Below are positions 8,527 to 16,478 of a DNA stretch of 27,329 bases, one piece after another. A program made the position numbers and the translations under genes. Source of the stretch: an uncultured Desulfobacterium sp. (GTDB lineage: Bacteria > Desulfobacterota > Desulfobacteria > Desulfobacterales > Desulfobacteraceae); assembly GCA_937124525.1 (NCBI GenBank), contig CAKZLA010000212.1, positions 1 to 27,329 on the forward strand, in the 5' to 3' direction. The stretch's first letter is position 1; every line of letters begins with the position of its first letter. The notes under the pieces were generated by a model that made no database searches, was not told the DNA's origin, and saw only the letters and a list, made by a program, of their open reading frames with translations.

Positions 8527-9249
8527 ATGGAGGTTTATAAACGCTTTTATATAGTGAATGCCATGCTGACATGTAAAACCAATCGAGAGCTTTTATTACC
8601 ATATGCATTGCCATATATAGTCTGGGTGCTTGTTTTTACGCTACTGAACGGTTGGCTGGATATGGCTTGGATCTACGCACTGCGAACGGTGGTTGTAACA
8701 GCCTTGCTATGGTATTTTCGCAAATGCTATCTTTCCATATTTTCAGGTCACTCCAGGTCCAACTCAATTTTTATGGGTATCTGCTGGGGTATCTTAGGGT
8801 GTGTCCTCTGGGTGATGCTGGTGGCCCCTTTTATCTCCGACAATGTGCTTGCCTGGGACACCCTGCCTTTTTTCATCAGGGTGACTTCTGCCGCATTTCT
8901 GGTGCCTGTGTTTGAAGAATTACTCATGCGGGGGTATCTCTTTAGACTGGCCTCCCAATGGGAACAGTTTAGAAAAAGAAAAGATGCTCTGGCACTTGCT
9001 CTGGATCATGGCAGCATCGCTGCTGGCACGGAACCCTCATGGTCCATGCCAGCAGTGGTGGTTTCCACAGTCTTTTTTACCATGGGCCATTCCATCCATG
9101 AATGGCCCGCAGCCTTTGCCTATGGCCTGTTAATGGCATTTTTGCTCATCAGAACAGGGGGACTTTTGGCCTGCATAATAGCCCATGGGACCACCAATCT
9201 GGCCCTGGGCATTTACGTGTGGTTTACAGGTCAGTGGGGACTCTGGTAA
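8527..9249 (+). CDS. CPBP (CAAX-protease-like) intramembrane protease, PEP-CTERM locus type
   Basis: This 240-residue polytopic membrane protein has about six hydrophobic segments and the three CPBP/Abi motifs. Motif 1 is FEELLMRGYLFR (Glu130-Glu131, Arg135), motif 2 is FFTMGHS with His188, and motif 3 is AHGTTN with His220. These residues form the glutamate/histidine active site of Rce1-like proteases. A CAAX-protease-related family is recurrently found inside exosortase/PEP-CTERM loci, and the neighbours here support that subgroup. Its substrate is unknown; trimming of PEP-CTERM or lipoprotein substrates is an inference only. The ATG at 8527 lacks a clear ribosome site, and the ATG at 8563 is an alternative that keeps all motifs. 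It is divergent from the cyclase gene and about 70 bases upstream of the ATPase gene. Confidence 0.85.
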   Translation: MEVYKRFYIVNAMLTCKTNRELLLPYALPYIVWVLVFTLLNGWLDMAWIYALRTVVVTALLWYFRKCYLSIFSGHSRSNSIFMGICWGILGCVLWVMLVAPFISDNVLAWDTLPFFIRVTSAAFLVPVFEELLMRGYLFRLASQWEQFRKRKDALALALDHGSIAAGTEPSWSMPAVVVSTVFFTMGHSIHEWPAAFAYGLLMAFLLIRTGGLLACIIAHGTTNLALGIYVWFTGQWGLW

Positions 9250-9321
9250 AATTTTTCCAAACACAAAATCACTGCACTTCATTAACCGCTTTTTCATACA
9301 AAGAGATATAAATAAAAATCC

Positions 9322-10479
9322 ATGTATCTATCCTATTATAAATTAAAAACCCCACCCTTCCAGATCACATCAGATCCAAGGTTCCTCTGGCTGGGTGAAA
9401 CCCACCAGGAGGCCTTGTCCACCCTCAAGTACGGTATTTATGAGAATAAAAGTTTTCTGATGTTAACCGGAGATGTGGGCTGCGGAAAAACCACATTGAT
9501 CAACGCCTTTGTGAGCAGACTCAAAAAAAACGTTATCTGTGGGGTGCTGTGTGATCCTGGACTTTCTTTGATGGATCTTTTCAATCATATTGCCTATCTA
9601 TTTGGCATGGAGCACACCTTTAGATCAAAGGGGGAATTCCTCATTGGCTTTTCCCGATTTCTCAACAACGCCCATGATGCAGGCAAGCGAATTTTACTTA
9701 TCATTGACGAATCCCAGCGAATCAAGACTGACCTGCTGGAAGAAATCTGCATGCTGTCCAACATTGAGAGGCAAAACACCAAACTCATCAATATTTTTTT
9801 TGTGGGGCAAAATGAATTCCGGGAAATGGTGGGTCTGCATTCCAACCAATCCCTGAGGCAGAAACTTACCTTTAGCTGTCAGATAACCAGCCTTGACGAA
9901 AAAAATCTGGCAATGTACATCCGGCATCGTCTTAAAATTGCCGGTACCACAGATCCTATTTTCAACGACGAGGCTTGCTCCATCATTTACCGATATTCCG
10001 GCGGAAATCCCCGGGTTACCAATATTATTTGTGATCTTGCGCTATTGACCGGATTTGTTCAGGAAGCACACATTATTGATGGTGATATGATTCTGGAGTG
10101 CGTCCAGGAGTTACAGCTTTCACCGGTGGTAACCGAGGAGCATGGGTGGACTTCACCGGTTCCCATGAAGGAACAAAACAAAACAGAGAACTGGGAAGAC
10201 GACATTAAATACCCACCAGAAATCCATGGAGCTATGCGCCATGGAGAACAGACCGAAAAAAAATTTTCATATCATGGAGGAGGCGCAGTTTCAGATGTTT
10301 ACCAGGAAACAAAGTACAAAGAAGATGCCATAGCACACGATAAGTCACCTTTTGTGAAAAAGGCCCCTGGGAAAGAACATTGGACCAATCGTCTACGAAA
10401 TGACAGCCAGCTGTTAATACTTCTTGGCCTTGTGGTGATTGTGATTGTTTTGTCTTTTTATATCTTTTATAGGGTTTGA
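9322..10479 (+). CDS. XrtA/PEP-CTERM-associated ExeA-like AAA+ ATPase
   Basis: This 385-residue protein opens with MYLSYYKLKTPPFQIT-DP, the hallmark N-terminus of the ExeA/GspA-like secretion ATPases. Walker A is GDVGCGKTT (50-58) and Walker B is ILLIIDE (124-130), followed by a C-terminal AAA lid with YSGGNPRVTNIICD. After about residue 270 comes a low-complexity linker and a single transmembrane helix at the extreme C-terminus (about 361-382). That makes it a tail-anchored inner-membrane protein with a cytoplasmic ATPase. Relatives are regular members of exosortase/PEP-CTERM polysaccharide loci, probably powering or regulating export or assembly. It is likely co-transcribed with the CPBP gene. 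Only a weak ribosome site (AAGAGA, far upstream) is visible. Confidence 0.9.
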   Translation: MYLSYYKLKTPPFQITSDPRFLWLGETHQEALSTLKYGIYENKSFLMLTGDVGCGKTTLINAFVSRLKKNVICGVLCDPGLSLMDLFNHIAYLFGMEHTFRSKGEFLIGFSRFLNNAHDAGKRILLIIDESQRIKTDLLEEICMLSNIERQNTKLINIFFVGQNEFREMVGLHSNQSLRQKLTFSCQITSLDEKNLAMYIRHRLKIAGTTDPIFNDEACSIIYRYSGGNPRVTNIICDLALLTGFVQEAHIIDGDMILECVQELQLSPVVTEEHGWTSPVPMKEQNKTENWEDDIKYPPEIHGAMRHGEQTEKKFSYHGGGAVSDVYQETKYKEDAIAHDKSPFVKKAPGKEHWTNRLRNDSQLLILLGLVVIVIVLSFYIFYRV

Positions 10480-10732
10480 TCATAACGTCGGCAATTTTCC
10501 AGTGGAGCGCTAACAGCAAAAGAATATTATTATTCCAAGCATTTGTAATGGTTAATAATTTATATCCAACATAATGGCCCACTTTATGACCAGCACCCCC
10601 CTTTTTTAAAATCAGGGAGGGTAAAAACTGTTTAAAAATTCATAAACTCTGGATGAAGCCGCCGCCCTCACTTGGATCAAACACTGGTTTTAAAGAAATT
10701 CGGAATATCCTAATTTTAGCAAAACGACCAAA

Positions 10733-10880
10733 TGCCTACAATATCAGCAATTCTAATTTTGGAGGCATATGCTTTTAAAAGCAATAGAATAATAATTTTC
10801 ATCACTTGATTTCAGATAGTTACACGCCAAAGGAGTCGATTAAAAGCCATAATTAGAATTGCTGCTACAATATTGATGGC
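10733..10880. repeat. MITE-like element with imperfect terminal inverted repeats
   Basis: The left arm at 10745-10762 (CAGCAATTCTAATTTTGG) and the right arm at 10847-10864 (CCATAATTAGAATTGCTG) are complementary at 17 of 18 positions. Outer flanks (TGCC-ACAATAT and ATATTGATGGCA) add weaker pairing, giving arms of about 30 bases around an 85-base centre. The centre contains a perfect GCTTTTAAAAGC palindrome. No coding capacity is present and no clear target duplication is seen, so a miniature element is a reasonable but unproven reading. Confidence 0.5.
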
Positions 10881-10956
10881 ATTCCTTATCTGATAAGGTG
10901 TCCTGGTACATGCACCGTTTACCTAATGCTTATTATGTGCTTATTTTTTATTTTGG

Positions 10957-11130
10957 TAACCCACATTGCAGTAAACACCTACCACAACAAAAAGCCTAAA
11001 CCATAATAATTACAATACCTTAGACTAAGCTCCGTATAAACTACCACGGGCAAACAGTATTGGGGATCTGGCCTGCCACAACAAATATCGAAACTCCAGT
11101 TATTACAATTCATTGGACGGAGTTTCATAT
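10957..11130 (+). repeat. Two copies of a palindromic intergenic repeat
   Basis: The second copy (about 11071-11130) has CCACAAC, then GAAACTCC (11090-11097) facing GGAGTTTC (11119-11126) around a 21-base loop, ending in CATAT. The first copy (about 10957-11040) is more decayed. It shares TAACCCACAT, GTAA-CACC and CCACAAC in the same order as the well-preserved copy at 27186-27276, followed by a TAATAATTACA-like loop. Both copies have the same orientation as those at the right end of the window. Confidence 0.65.
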
Positions 11131-11170
11131 AAAAAAAGGATTTCAGCAAAAATGCTGAAATCCTTTTTTT
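11131..11170 (-). terminator. Strong rho-independent terminator of tRNA-Leu (bidirectional)
   Basis: An 18-bp perfect stem (AAAAAAAGGATTTCAGCA at 11131-11148 against 11153-11170) has a four-base loop and T/A tracts on both sides, so it can act in either direction. It begins ten bases after the tRNA CCA end on the minus strand. Confidence 0.9.
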
Positions 11171-11179
11171 ATTTTTATA

Positions 11180-11267
11180 TGGTGCCGGAGGAGAGACTTG
11201 AACTCTCAAGGGCATAAAGCCCGGAGGATTTTGAGTCCTCTGCGTCTACCAATTCCACCACTCCGGC
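11180..11267 (-). tRNA. tRNA-Leu (anticodon CAA)
   Basis: On the minus strand the 88-base sequence folds as a class II tRNA. The acceptor stem GCCGGAG pairs with CTCCGGC, and the D arm contains GGTAGACGC. The anticodon stem GAGGA/TCCTC encloses the loop CTCAAAA (anticodon CAA, reading UUG), a long variable arm GGGCTTTATGCCC follows, and the T arm is GAGAGTTCAAGTCTCTC. The 3' CCA is encoded. A strong terminator follows at once. Confidence 0.96.
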
Positions 11268-11357
11268 GTATTTACTTAAATATAGTTCCACAAAAAATTC
11301 AAAATTTTGAACCAGGAACCAATTTGTTTTGCTTTTTAAGCCAAAAAAAATATTTTG

Positions 11358-11972
11358 TCAATGAATTCCTGACACACATTGCAAAATTTCAGCTTTTCCA
11401 ATTTCTCCCTGGCGCAATACCTTGGGCGGAAACTGGGTCACATCCACCACAGTGGAGCCTTTACCCCCTTTTAAGATTCCTTCATCCAGCACCATATCAA
11501 CTCCTTGTAACACCCGGGAATCCAGTTCATCGACCCTGCGGCACCCATTCTCACCGGAGATATTGGCACTGGTACCGGTCACCGGAATTCCAGCAGCCTT
11601 TACCAGAGCCCGGGCAACAGGATGTTGGGGCAACCGCACACCAATCTTGCCGGTGGCGGCGGTCAACACCCCTGGTAAATCTGCTCCGGCCTCAAACACA
11701 AGGGTTACATCACCGGGCCAAAAATGTTCCATGATGGCCCGGGCAGTAGCAGGAATCCTTGCCACCAATTGCCCAAGCCAGGACACATCAGAAATCAACA
11801 CCAAAATGGGGTTGGATGGCGGGCGCCGTTTGACCTTAAATATCCGGGACACCGCTTGAGGATTAAAGGCGTCCACAGCCAGACCATAAAGGCATTTGGC
11901 CGGAAAGACCACCATCCCCCCTTCTTTAATGAGATTCGCTGCCCTTTCAATGTCCAACTCTTTACCAGGCAA
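11358..11972 (-). CDS. Sua5/YciO/YrdC family protein, probable threonylcarbamoyl-AMP synthase
   Basis: This protein of about 204 residues has the YrdC fold signatures: an N-terminal helix, GGMVVFPAKCLYGLAVDAF, the KVKRRPPSNPILVLI lysine/arginine-rich motif, HFWPGDVTL and TGTSANISGE. The family makes threonylcarbamoyl-AMP from threonine, bicarbonate and ATP for the t6A37 modification of ANN-decoding tRNAs. The usual PTETVYGL motif reads PAKCLYGL here, so a TsaC role is probable but a divergent paralogue is possible. The frame is open further upstream to 12086, but that part lies inside the PurD-PurE gene. The chosen TTG at 11972 has AAGG nine bases upstream and overlaps the end of that gene by 11 bases; a TTG at 11957 is an alternative. 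It appears to be co-transcribed with purD-purE. Confidence 0.82.
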   Translation of the reverse strand: MPGKELDIERAANLIKEGGMVVFPAKCLYGLAVDAFNPQAVSRIFKVKRRPPSNPILVLISDVSWLGQLVARIPATARAIMEHFWPGDVTLVFEAGADLPGVLTAATGKIGVRLPQHPVARALVKAAGIPVTGTSANISGENGCRRVDELDSRVLQGVDMVLDEGILKGGKGSTVVDVTQFPPKVLRQGEIGKAEILQCVSGIH

Positions 11973-13728
11973 GATTCTCAGCCTTTTTATTGACCTTATC
12001 TGCCATCTCTTTTTTATAGTCTGCCAGTTTTTCCGCCAGCACCGGATCAGACACAGCGAGAATCTGGGCCGCAAAAATACCGGCATTCATGGCACCTGGT
12101 TTTCCCAGGGCCATGGTGGCCACAGGAACACCCGGGGGCATCTGAACCGTTGCCAGCAAAGAATCCATCCCCTTTAATGCCGAAGAGTCAATGGGAACTC
12201 CCACAACGGGAAGGGTGGTGTGGGCCGCCAGGACACCGGCCAGATGGGCCGCATGGCCGGCACCGGCAATGATGACGCCCATGCCCTTTTCCCGGGCTGT
12301 TCTGGCAAAGGCTTCGGCCCGGGCAGGGGTTCTGTGGGCCGAGGCCACGGTGACCTCATAGGGAATATCAAATTTTTTGAGCATCTTCAGGGTCTGCTCC
12401 ATCACCGGTAAATCAGAATCACTGCCCATGATCACCCCCACCCTGGGGGCCACGGACAGTCGCGCAAGGGCCTTGGCCCCAATATCTTTACGATAAAAAC
12501 AGTCTTTCCAGGAGATCTTTGCACAGGCAGCATAGGCTTTATCCATGGCATCCTTTACCCCGTCTCCCAGGGCCGTGACGCCCAGTACCCGTCCTCCCAC
12601 AGCTTTCACATCATTGCCATCCAGGCTGGTTCCGGCATGAAAAACCACCGCATCTTCAAGGTTTGCGGCATCTTTAAGGCCTTTGATCACGGCACCCTTT
12701 TCATAGGTCCCGGGATATCCACCGGCGGCCATGACAACACACATAGTGCTTCTGGGATCAATGTCTGTGGTGTATTTATGAAGTGTACCATCCACGCAGG
12801 CTTCCATAAGGGGCACCAGATCACTTTTCAAGCGCATAAGAATGGGCTGGGTTTCAGGATCACCCAGGCGTACATTAAATTCCAGCACCTTGATCTGATC
12901 CTTGTGGATCATGAGCCCGGCATAAAGAACCCCCTTAAAAGGAATACCTTCGGTGGCCATGCCTTCCACCGCAGGGATCATCACCTCTTTCATGGCCCGA
13001 TCCCGGAGCATAAAATCCAGCACCGGGGCTGGAGAATAGGCCCCCATCCCGCCCGTGTTGGGGCCTTCATCGTTGTCAAAAACCCGCTTGTGATCCTGGG
13101 AGGTGGGCATGGGCAGCACGGTTTTCCCATCGGTCAATGCAATAAAGGAGGCCTCTTCACCTTCAAGGCACTCCTCCACCACCACCAGTGAGCCAGCATC
13201 GCCAAATATACCCTCCTGCATCATGGCATCCAGGGCATTCAGAGCCTCTCCTTCACTGGTGCACACAAATACTCCCTTGCCAGCGGCCAGGCCGTCGGCC
13301 TTGACCACCAGGGGAGCCCCCATGCGACGAATGTAATCCCGGGCCTTGTCCACGTCGGTGAAGGCTTTGCCCCGGGCCGTGGGAATACCATATTTTTCCA
13401 TAATATTCTTGGCAAAAATTTTGCTGGCTTCCAGCTGGGCACCACCCCGGGAGGCCCCAAATGCCTTGAGCCCTTTCTCTTCAAACAGATCCACAATACC
13501 CTGGGCCAAAGGCGCTTCCGGCCCCACAACGGTGAGGTCAATTTCATTGTCCCCGGCAAAGGTCGCCAGGGCCTCAATATCTTCGGCTCCAATGGCAATA
13601 TTTTCAGCCTCAATGGCAGTTCCGGCATTGCCGGGTGCACAATAAATTTTATCCACCAGATTACTCTGGGCAATTTTCCACACAAGCGCATGCTCTCTGC
13701 CGCCACTTCCCACCACAAGAACCTTCAT
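11962..13728 (-). CDS. Fused PurD-PurE: GAR synthetase and N5-CAIR mutase
   Basis: One uninterrupted 588-residue frame joins two purine enzymes. Residues 1 to about 425 are phosphoribosylamine-glycine ligase: MKVLVVGSGGREHAL at the start, LVVKADGLAAGKGV, PTSQDHKR...GPNTGGMGAYSP, the ATP-grasp LEFNVRLGDPETQP, and YRKDIGAKAL at the end. Residues about 430-588 are a complete class I PurE: MGSDSDLPVM, ASAHRTP, IAGAGHAAHLAGVLA, MPPGVPVATM and NAGIFAAQIL. PurD makes glycinamide ribonucleotide; PurE rearranges N5-CAIR to CAIR. The two steps are not consecutive in the pathway, so the fusion is more likely about expression or assembly than channeling. There is almost no linker. The start has AGGAGA eight bases upstream. 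Confidence 0.95.
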   Translation of the reverse strand: MKVLVVGSGGREHALVWKIAQSNLVDKIYCAPGNAGTAIEAENIAIGAEDIEALATFAGDNEIDLTVVGPEAPLAQGIVDLFEEKGLKAFGASRGGAQLEASKIFAKNIMEKYGIPTARGKAFTDVDKARDYIRRMGAPLVVKADGLAAGKGVFVCTSEGEALNALDAMMQEGIFGDAGSLVVVEECLEGEEASFIALTDGKTVLPMPTSQDHKRVFDNDEGPNTGGMGAYSPAPVLDFMLRDRAMKEVMIPAVEGMATEGIPFKGVLYAGLMIHKDQIKVLEFNVRLGDPETQPILMRLKSDLVPLMEACVDGTLHKYTTDIDPRSTMCVVMAAGGYPGTYEKGAVIKGLKDAANLEDAVVFHAGTSLDGNDVKAVGGRVLGVTALGDGVKDAMDKAYAACAKISWKDCFYRKDIGAKALARLSVAPRVGVIMGSDSDLPVMEQTLKMLKKFDIPYEVTVASAHRTPARAEAFARTAREKGMGVIIAGAGHAAHLAGVLAAHTTLPVVGVPIDSSALKGMDSLLATVQMPPGVPVATMALGKPGAMNAGIFAAQILAVSDPVLAEKLADYKKEMADKVNKKAENLAW

Positions 13729-13900
13729 TTTTATCTTCTCCTGAGTCAGTTATCTATATTTTTCAACGTGCTTTGGTGTCGGATACACCGAAAAAACCAC
13801 GTCATTTTTTGTTCGAGCTTGATTCGACACAATAATCATTTTCTGGCATCCTGGATTTTTCAGTTTACACTTGTTGGGACGACAACCCATGGGGGATAGC

Positions 13901-14827
13901 CTACTCCATGGCCAGGGCAATGAGGCGATCCAGAAGCATAGGAAAAGAGTATCCAGCCACTTGGGCAGCCTGGGGATATAAACTGGTAGCGGTCATGCCG
14001 GGAATGGTGTTGGTCTCCAGTACGTAAAGCCTGCCCCGGGAAAAAATCATGTCTGTGCGACTGTATCCTTTCAGGAACAATGCTCTGTGGGCGGCCATGG
14101 CATGGGCCTGGACCTGATCCCGAATGGCATCTTCAATATGGGCAGGACATATCTCCTCGGTGGCACCTGGGGTATATTTGGCAGTGTAATCAAAAAACTC
14201 AAATCCCTCACCAGGCAAAATTTCAATGACCGGCAGGGCCTCCAGGGTATTGTTTCCCAACACCCCGCAGGTGAGTTCCACCCCATCCACATAGGTCTCA
14301 ACCATGACCACATCATCAAAGGATAACGCCGTTTGAACCGCGGCTGCCAGTTCTTTTTCTTCCCGGACAATGGACATACCCACACTGGAACCTGCACAAA
14401 CCGGTTTCACCACCAGGGGCAGTCCTAACTTTTGAACATAGTATGCCGTATCCCGGGTCATGGATTTATGAATCACCAAATGTTCTGGAACCGGAATCTG
14501 TGCCTGGATATACATCTCCTTAGCTGCCAGCTTGTTCATGGCAAGGGCGCTTCCCAGCACACCGGCTCCCTGGTAGGGAATTTTCAATAAATCCAGAAGT
14601 CCTTGAACAGTGCCATCCTCTCCGTTGGGGCCATGTAGGATCAACAGGGCCACATCAATGGATGCGGCCTGGGCCACAAGAAGTGCCAGATCTGTTTTAG
14701 GATCGTAACGAACTATATCATATTTGTTTTTATCCAGGGCCTCATAAACCTGTTGCCCACTGTTCAGGGAGACATCCCTTTCCGGCGTATCTCCGCCCGA
14801 CAACAATGCCAGTCTTATTTTTTTCAT
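13901..14827 (-). CDS. ddl: D-alanine--D-alanine ligase
   Basis: This 308-residue ATP-grasp enzyme joins two D-alanines for peptidoglycan precursors in the cytoplasm. Family motifs are in order: LLSGGDTPERDVSLNSG (catalytic Glu), LHGPNGEDGTVQG, VVKPVCAGSSVGMS (catalytic Ser), FDYTAKYTPGATEE (the Lys-Tyr that favours D-Ala as the second substrate), and ETNTIPGMTATSLYPQAA with the magnesium-binding Glu and Asn. Length is normal. The start codon overlaps the stop of the upstream membrane-protein gene (ATGA, four-base overlap), with AGGGG seven bases before it, so the two are translationally coupled. It lies outside any mur/fts cluster in this window. Confidence 0.95.
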   Translation of the reverse strand: MKKIRLALLSGGDTPERDVSLNSGQQVYEALDKNKYDIVRYDPKTDLALLVAQAASIDVALLILHGPNGEDGTVQGLLDLLKIPYQGAGVLGSALAMNKLAAKEMYIQAQIPVPEHLVIHKSMTRDTAYYVQKLGLPLVVKPVCAGSSVGMSIVREEKELAAAVQTALSFDDVVMVETYVDGVELTCGVLGNNTLEALPVIEILPGEGFEFFDYTAKYTPGATEEICPAHIEDAIRDQVQAHAMAAHRALFLKGYSRTDMIFSRGRLYVLETNTIPGMTATSLYPQAAQVAGYSFPMLLDRLIALAME

Positions 14828-15411
14828 TCAATTTCCCCTGGTTTATCCATTTGCGAATTTTGATCCAGAATATTATCCACACTGACGGTTTCCGGAGGGG
14901 CATCATGATCCCCGGAAAAAATCTGTTCCTTGGCCAAGTCAAATTCTTCCCTGGTAATTAAATCACTCAGATAGAGCTGGGCCAGATCAGACAAGCGTTT
15001 GTCCGGTGAGTCCGACACGGCTTCAAGCATGGGGATGGCATTCCCCTGGGATGCCGGGGTATGTTCCAGGGCCATCATATTAGAAGCAGATGGAGTACCG
15101 CCATCAATTTTAACAGATGCCATCCCCCCCAGAAGCTTGATCTCAACATTGCGGCCCTGGAACTGGGGAAATGCAAGGATCTCTTTTATCTCCCGGGTGT
15201 TTTTTTTTATCCTCAGATAAAAAATCCAGAAAAGCGCTATAATAAGAAGGGCAAGGCCTGCCATGATCCATGGCAAATAATGGTAAACCCCCTTGAACAG
15301 AACCACTGTGACACCAGTGCCAGCCAATAAAAACACATGTAGAAGCAGAACAAAATATGCGGCAAAGAGGCTCTTAAAAATCCCCTCCTGGTCTCGTCTT
15401 TTATTTTTCAT
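14824..15411 (-). CDS. Small membrane protein with two TM helices and a SHOCT-like C-terminus
   Basis: This 195-residue protein is of unknown function. After a basic N-terminus there are two hydrophobic helices (about 13-40 and 46-66), then a cytoplasmic basic stretch (RIKKNTREIKE). A roughly 80-residue region without recognised fold follows. Near residues 138-166 the sequence RLSDLAQLYLSDLITREEF fits the SHOCT short C-terminal helix-hairpin pattern, usually an oligomerisation module. The tail is acidic and polar. It has AGGA just before the ATG. The stop overlaps the ddl start, so a cell-envelope role is possible, but that is inference from position only. Confidence 0.7.
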   Translation of the reverse strand: MKNKRRDQEGIFKSLFAAYFVLLLHVFLLAGTGVTVVLFKGVYHYLPWIMAGLALLIIALFWIFYLRIKKNTREIKEILAFPQFQGRNVEIKLLGGMASVKIDGGTPSASNMMALEHTPASQGNAIPMLEAVSDSPDKRLSDLAQLYLSDLITREEFDLAKEQIFSGDHDAPPETVSVDNILDQNSQMDKPGEIE

Positions 15412-15637
15412 AAAATCCTAACTCGTCAGTCATAGGCTCTTCTATTTCCTGCCTATGATGTGGTCAATAAAAATTTAAAACAGCACATGAAGTATCGAGA
15501 ACAAAGGACTTACACCCCATGAGTTCTTAACTATATTTATAAAATTCAACCGTTTACGACGGCATCCCTGCAATGAACTCCACCTCCGGGCGTGATATAT
15601 GAAGTACGCTGGCTCCCCATGAGCAGTGCGGGTTTGC

Positions 15638-16006
15638 CTATAAAATTTTTTTAATCACACGGTCCTGATAAAGGCCGGGAATATGACATTTGTCGTGCTG
15701 CCCCCGGGAAACGTTCAATCGGGTAATCAAAAAATTTAATTTTTTTTGAGCCTTGTAGCGTTCCGGTGCATCAGATGACATTGTGTGCAGAAGCAATTCG
15801 ACATTTTCAATCTCCTTTCTTAATTTCACCTCCGGTGGTAGAAATCCTGCATTTTTAAGCACCCGATGGGCCATGCGGAAGTCCTCGGGGAGTTTCATGT
15901 CTTCAAGGTTCAAGGGCTTTCCCGCACCGGGCAGATTATCCAGCTCTCCCTTTTGCTGGGCCATTATGATCCTCTGTTCCACCAGCTTTTCAAATCCGGT
16001 TACCAT
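15638..16006 (-). CDS. DUF1992 (DnaJ-homologue subfamily C28 conserved domain) protein
   Basis: This 122-residue protein matches the DUF1992/YhdN family. It has an N-terminal helix with FEKLVEQRI and then the hallmark GELDNLPGAGKPLNLED. PPEVKLRKEIENVELLL and a helical region with RLNVSRG follow. The length fits bacterial members. The biochemical role of the family is unknown; eukaryotic homologues carry the same domain in DNAJC28. AAGAGG five bases before the ATG supports this start. A 226-base gap follows before the next gene on the same strand, in which I recognise nothing. Confidence 0.85.
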   Translation of the reverse strand: MVTGFEKLVEQRIIMAQQKGELDNLPGAGKPLNLEDMKLPEDFRMAHRVLKNAGFLPPEVKLRKEIENVELLLHTMSSDAPERYKAQKKLNFLITRLNVSRGQHDKCHIPGLYQDRVIKKIL

Positions 16007-16478
16007 GCCAGCCTCTTTAGATTGTATCTCTCAAACTTTCAGAAACCACAACCACAGCACTGAACCGGACAAAAGAGTCAGGGGCCAAGCGCATAAAACC
16101 ATCTCACAGCCAATGCTGGGGAGCGAAAGTTGATCTGACAATTAAATTTTTAATCTTATATAAAAGAGCCTCTGTTTGCAAGGCAAAATCTTTTCAAATG
16201 TTTATTTTCTTGACACTTTTTGTCGGTTCCTGTATCCAATTTAATCTTAATTAAACAACAAAATTTTACAGGTGTGGTCACATCTCACTGCCCAGTGATA
16301 AACAATGGCTGAACAAACCATTGTTCCTGATCAAAGGGTAGTCTCATCCCAGACGCAGACTGGAGCACACAGGTCTGACCCCGTTGTGCCAAGAATTGGC
16401 CGGGACGGCTGAAATTAAAACCAAGCCATTTTTTCAATGCGGCCCCCTGGAATCCTTCACCATAAGCAGGCATAGATC
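16007..16478. other. Long leader and promoter region of the EF-G gene
   Basis: This 472-base gap carries the 5' regions of the divergent DUF1992 and EF-G genes. It contains a candidate sigma-70 promoter at 16210-16238, an 8-bp inverted repeat AACAATGG (16301-16308) / CCATTGTT (16318-16325), and a 35-codon open frame from ATG 16305 to TGA 16412. If the promoter is right, the EF-G mRNA has a leader of roughly 230 bases. Confidence 0.5.
16210..16238 (+). promoter_or_regulatory. Candidate sigma-70 promoter for the EF-G gene
   Basis: A perfect TTGACA (16210-16215) is followed after 17 bases by TATCCA (16233-16238), preceded by TG as in extended -10 promoters. The -10 matches at only three of six positions, so support comes mainly from the -35 and the spacing. 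Confidence 0.4.

Larger units (their letters stand above)
10480..11179. other. 700-bp non-coding region with repeat elements
   Basis: No gene with convincing coding features is seen on either strand. From 10480 to about 10730 nothing is recognised beyond a C-rich/G-rich stretch near 10595-10620. From 10733 to 10880 there is a MITE-like inverted repeat. From 10957 to 11130 there are two copies of the palindromic repeat also found at the right end of the window, and 11131-11170 is the tRNA terminator. Confidence 0.6.

Noticed and set aside
1..10479. Exosortase (XrtA/EpsH) gene
   Set aside because: Looked for because PEP-CTERM protein, PrsT, EpsB-like transferase and ATPase are present, but no polytopic protein with the exosortase Cys/Arg motifs occurs in the window; it is expected to the left.
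11973..12086. Upstream extension of the Sua5-like frame
   Set aside because: It would overlap the PurE domain by 125 bases, and the added residues are a basic out-of-frame reading of the PurE C-terminus; a TTG with a good ribosome site lies at 11972.
13770..13795. GGTGT/ACACC hairpin as a terminator between ddl and purD-purE
   Set aside because: The stem is five base pairs and no U tract follows it on either strand.
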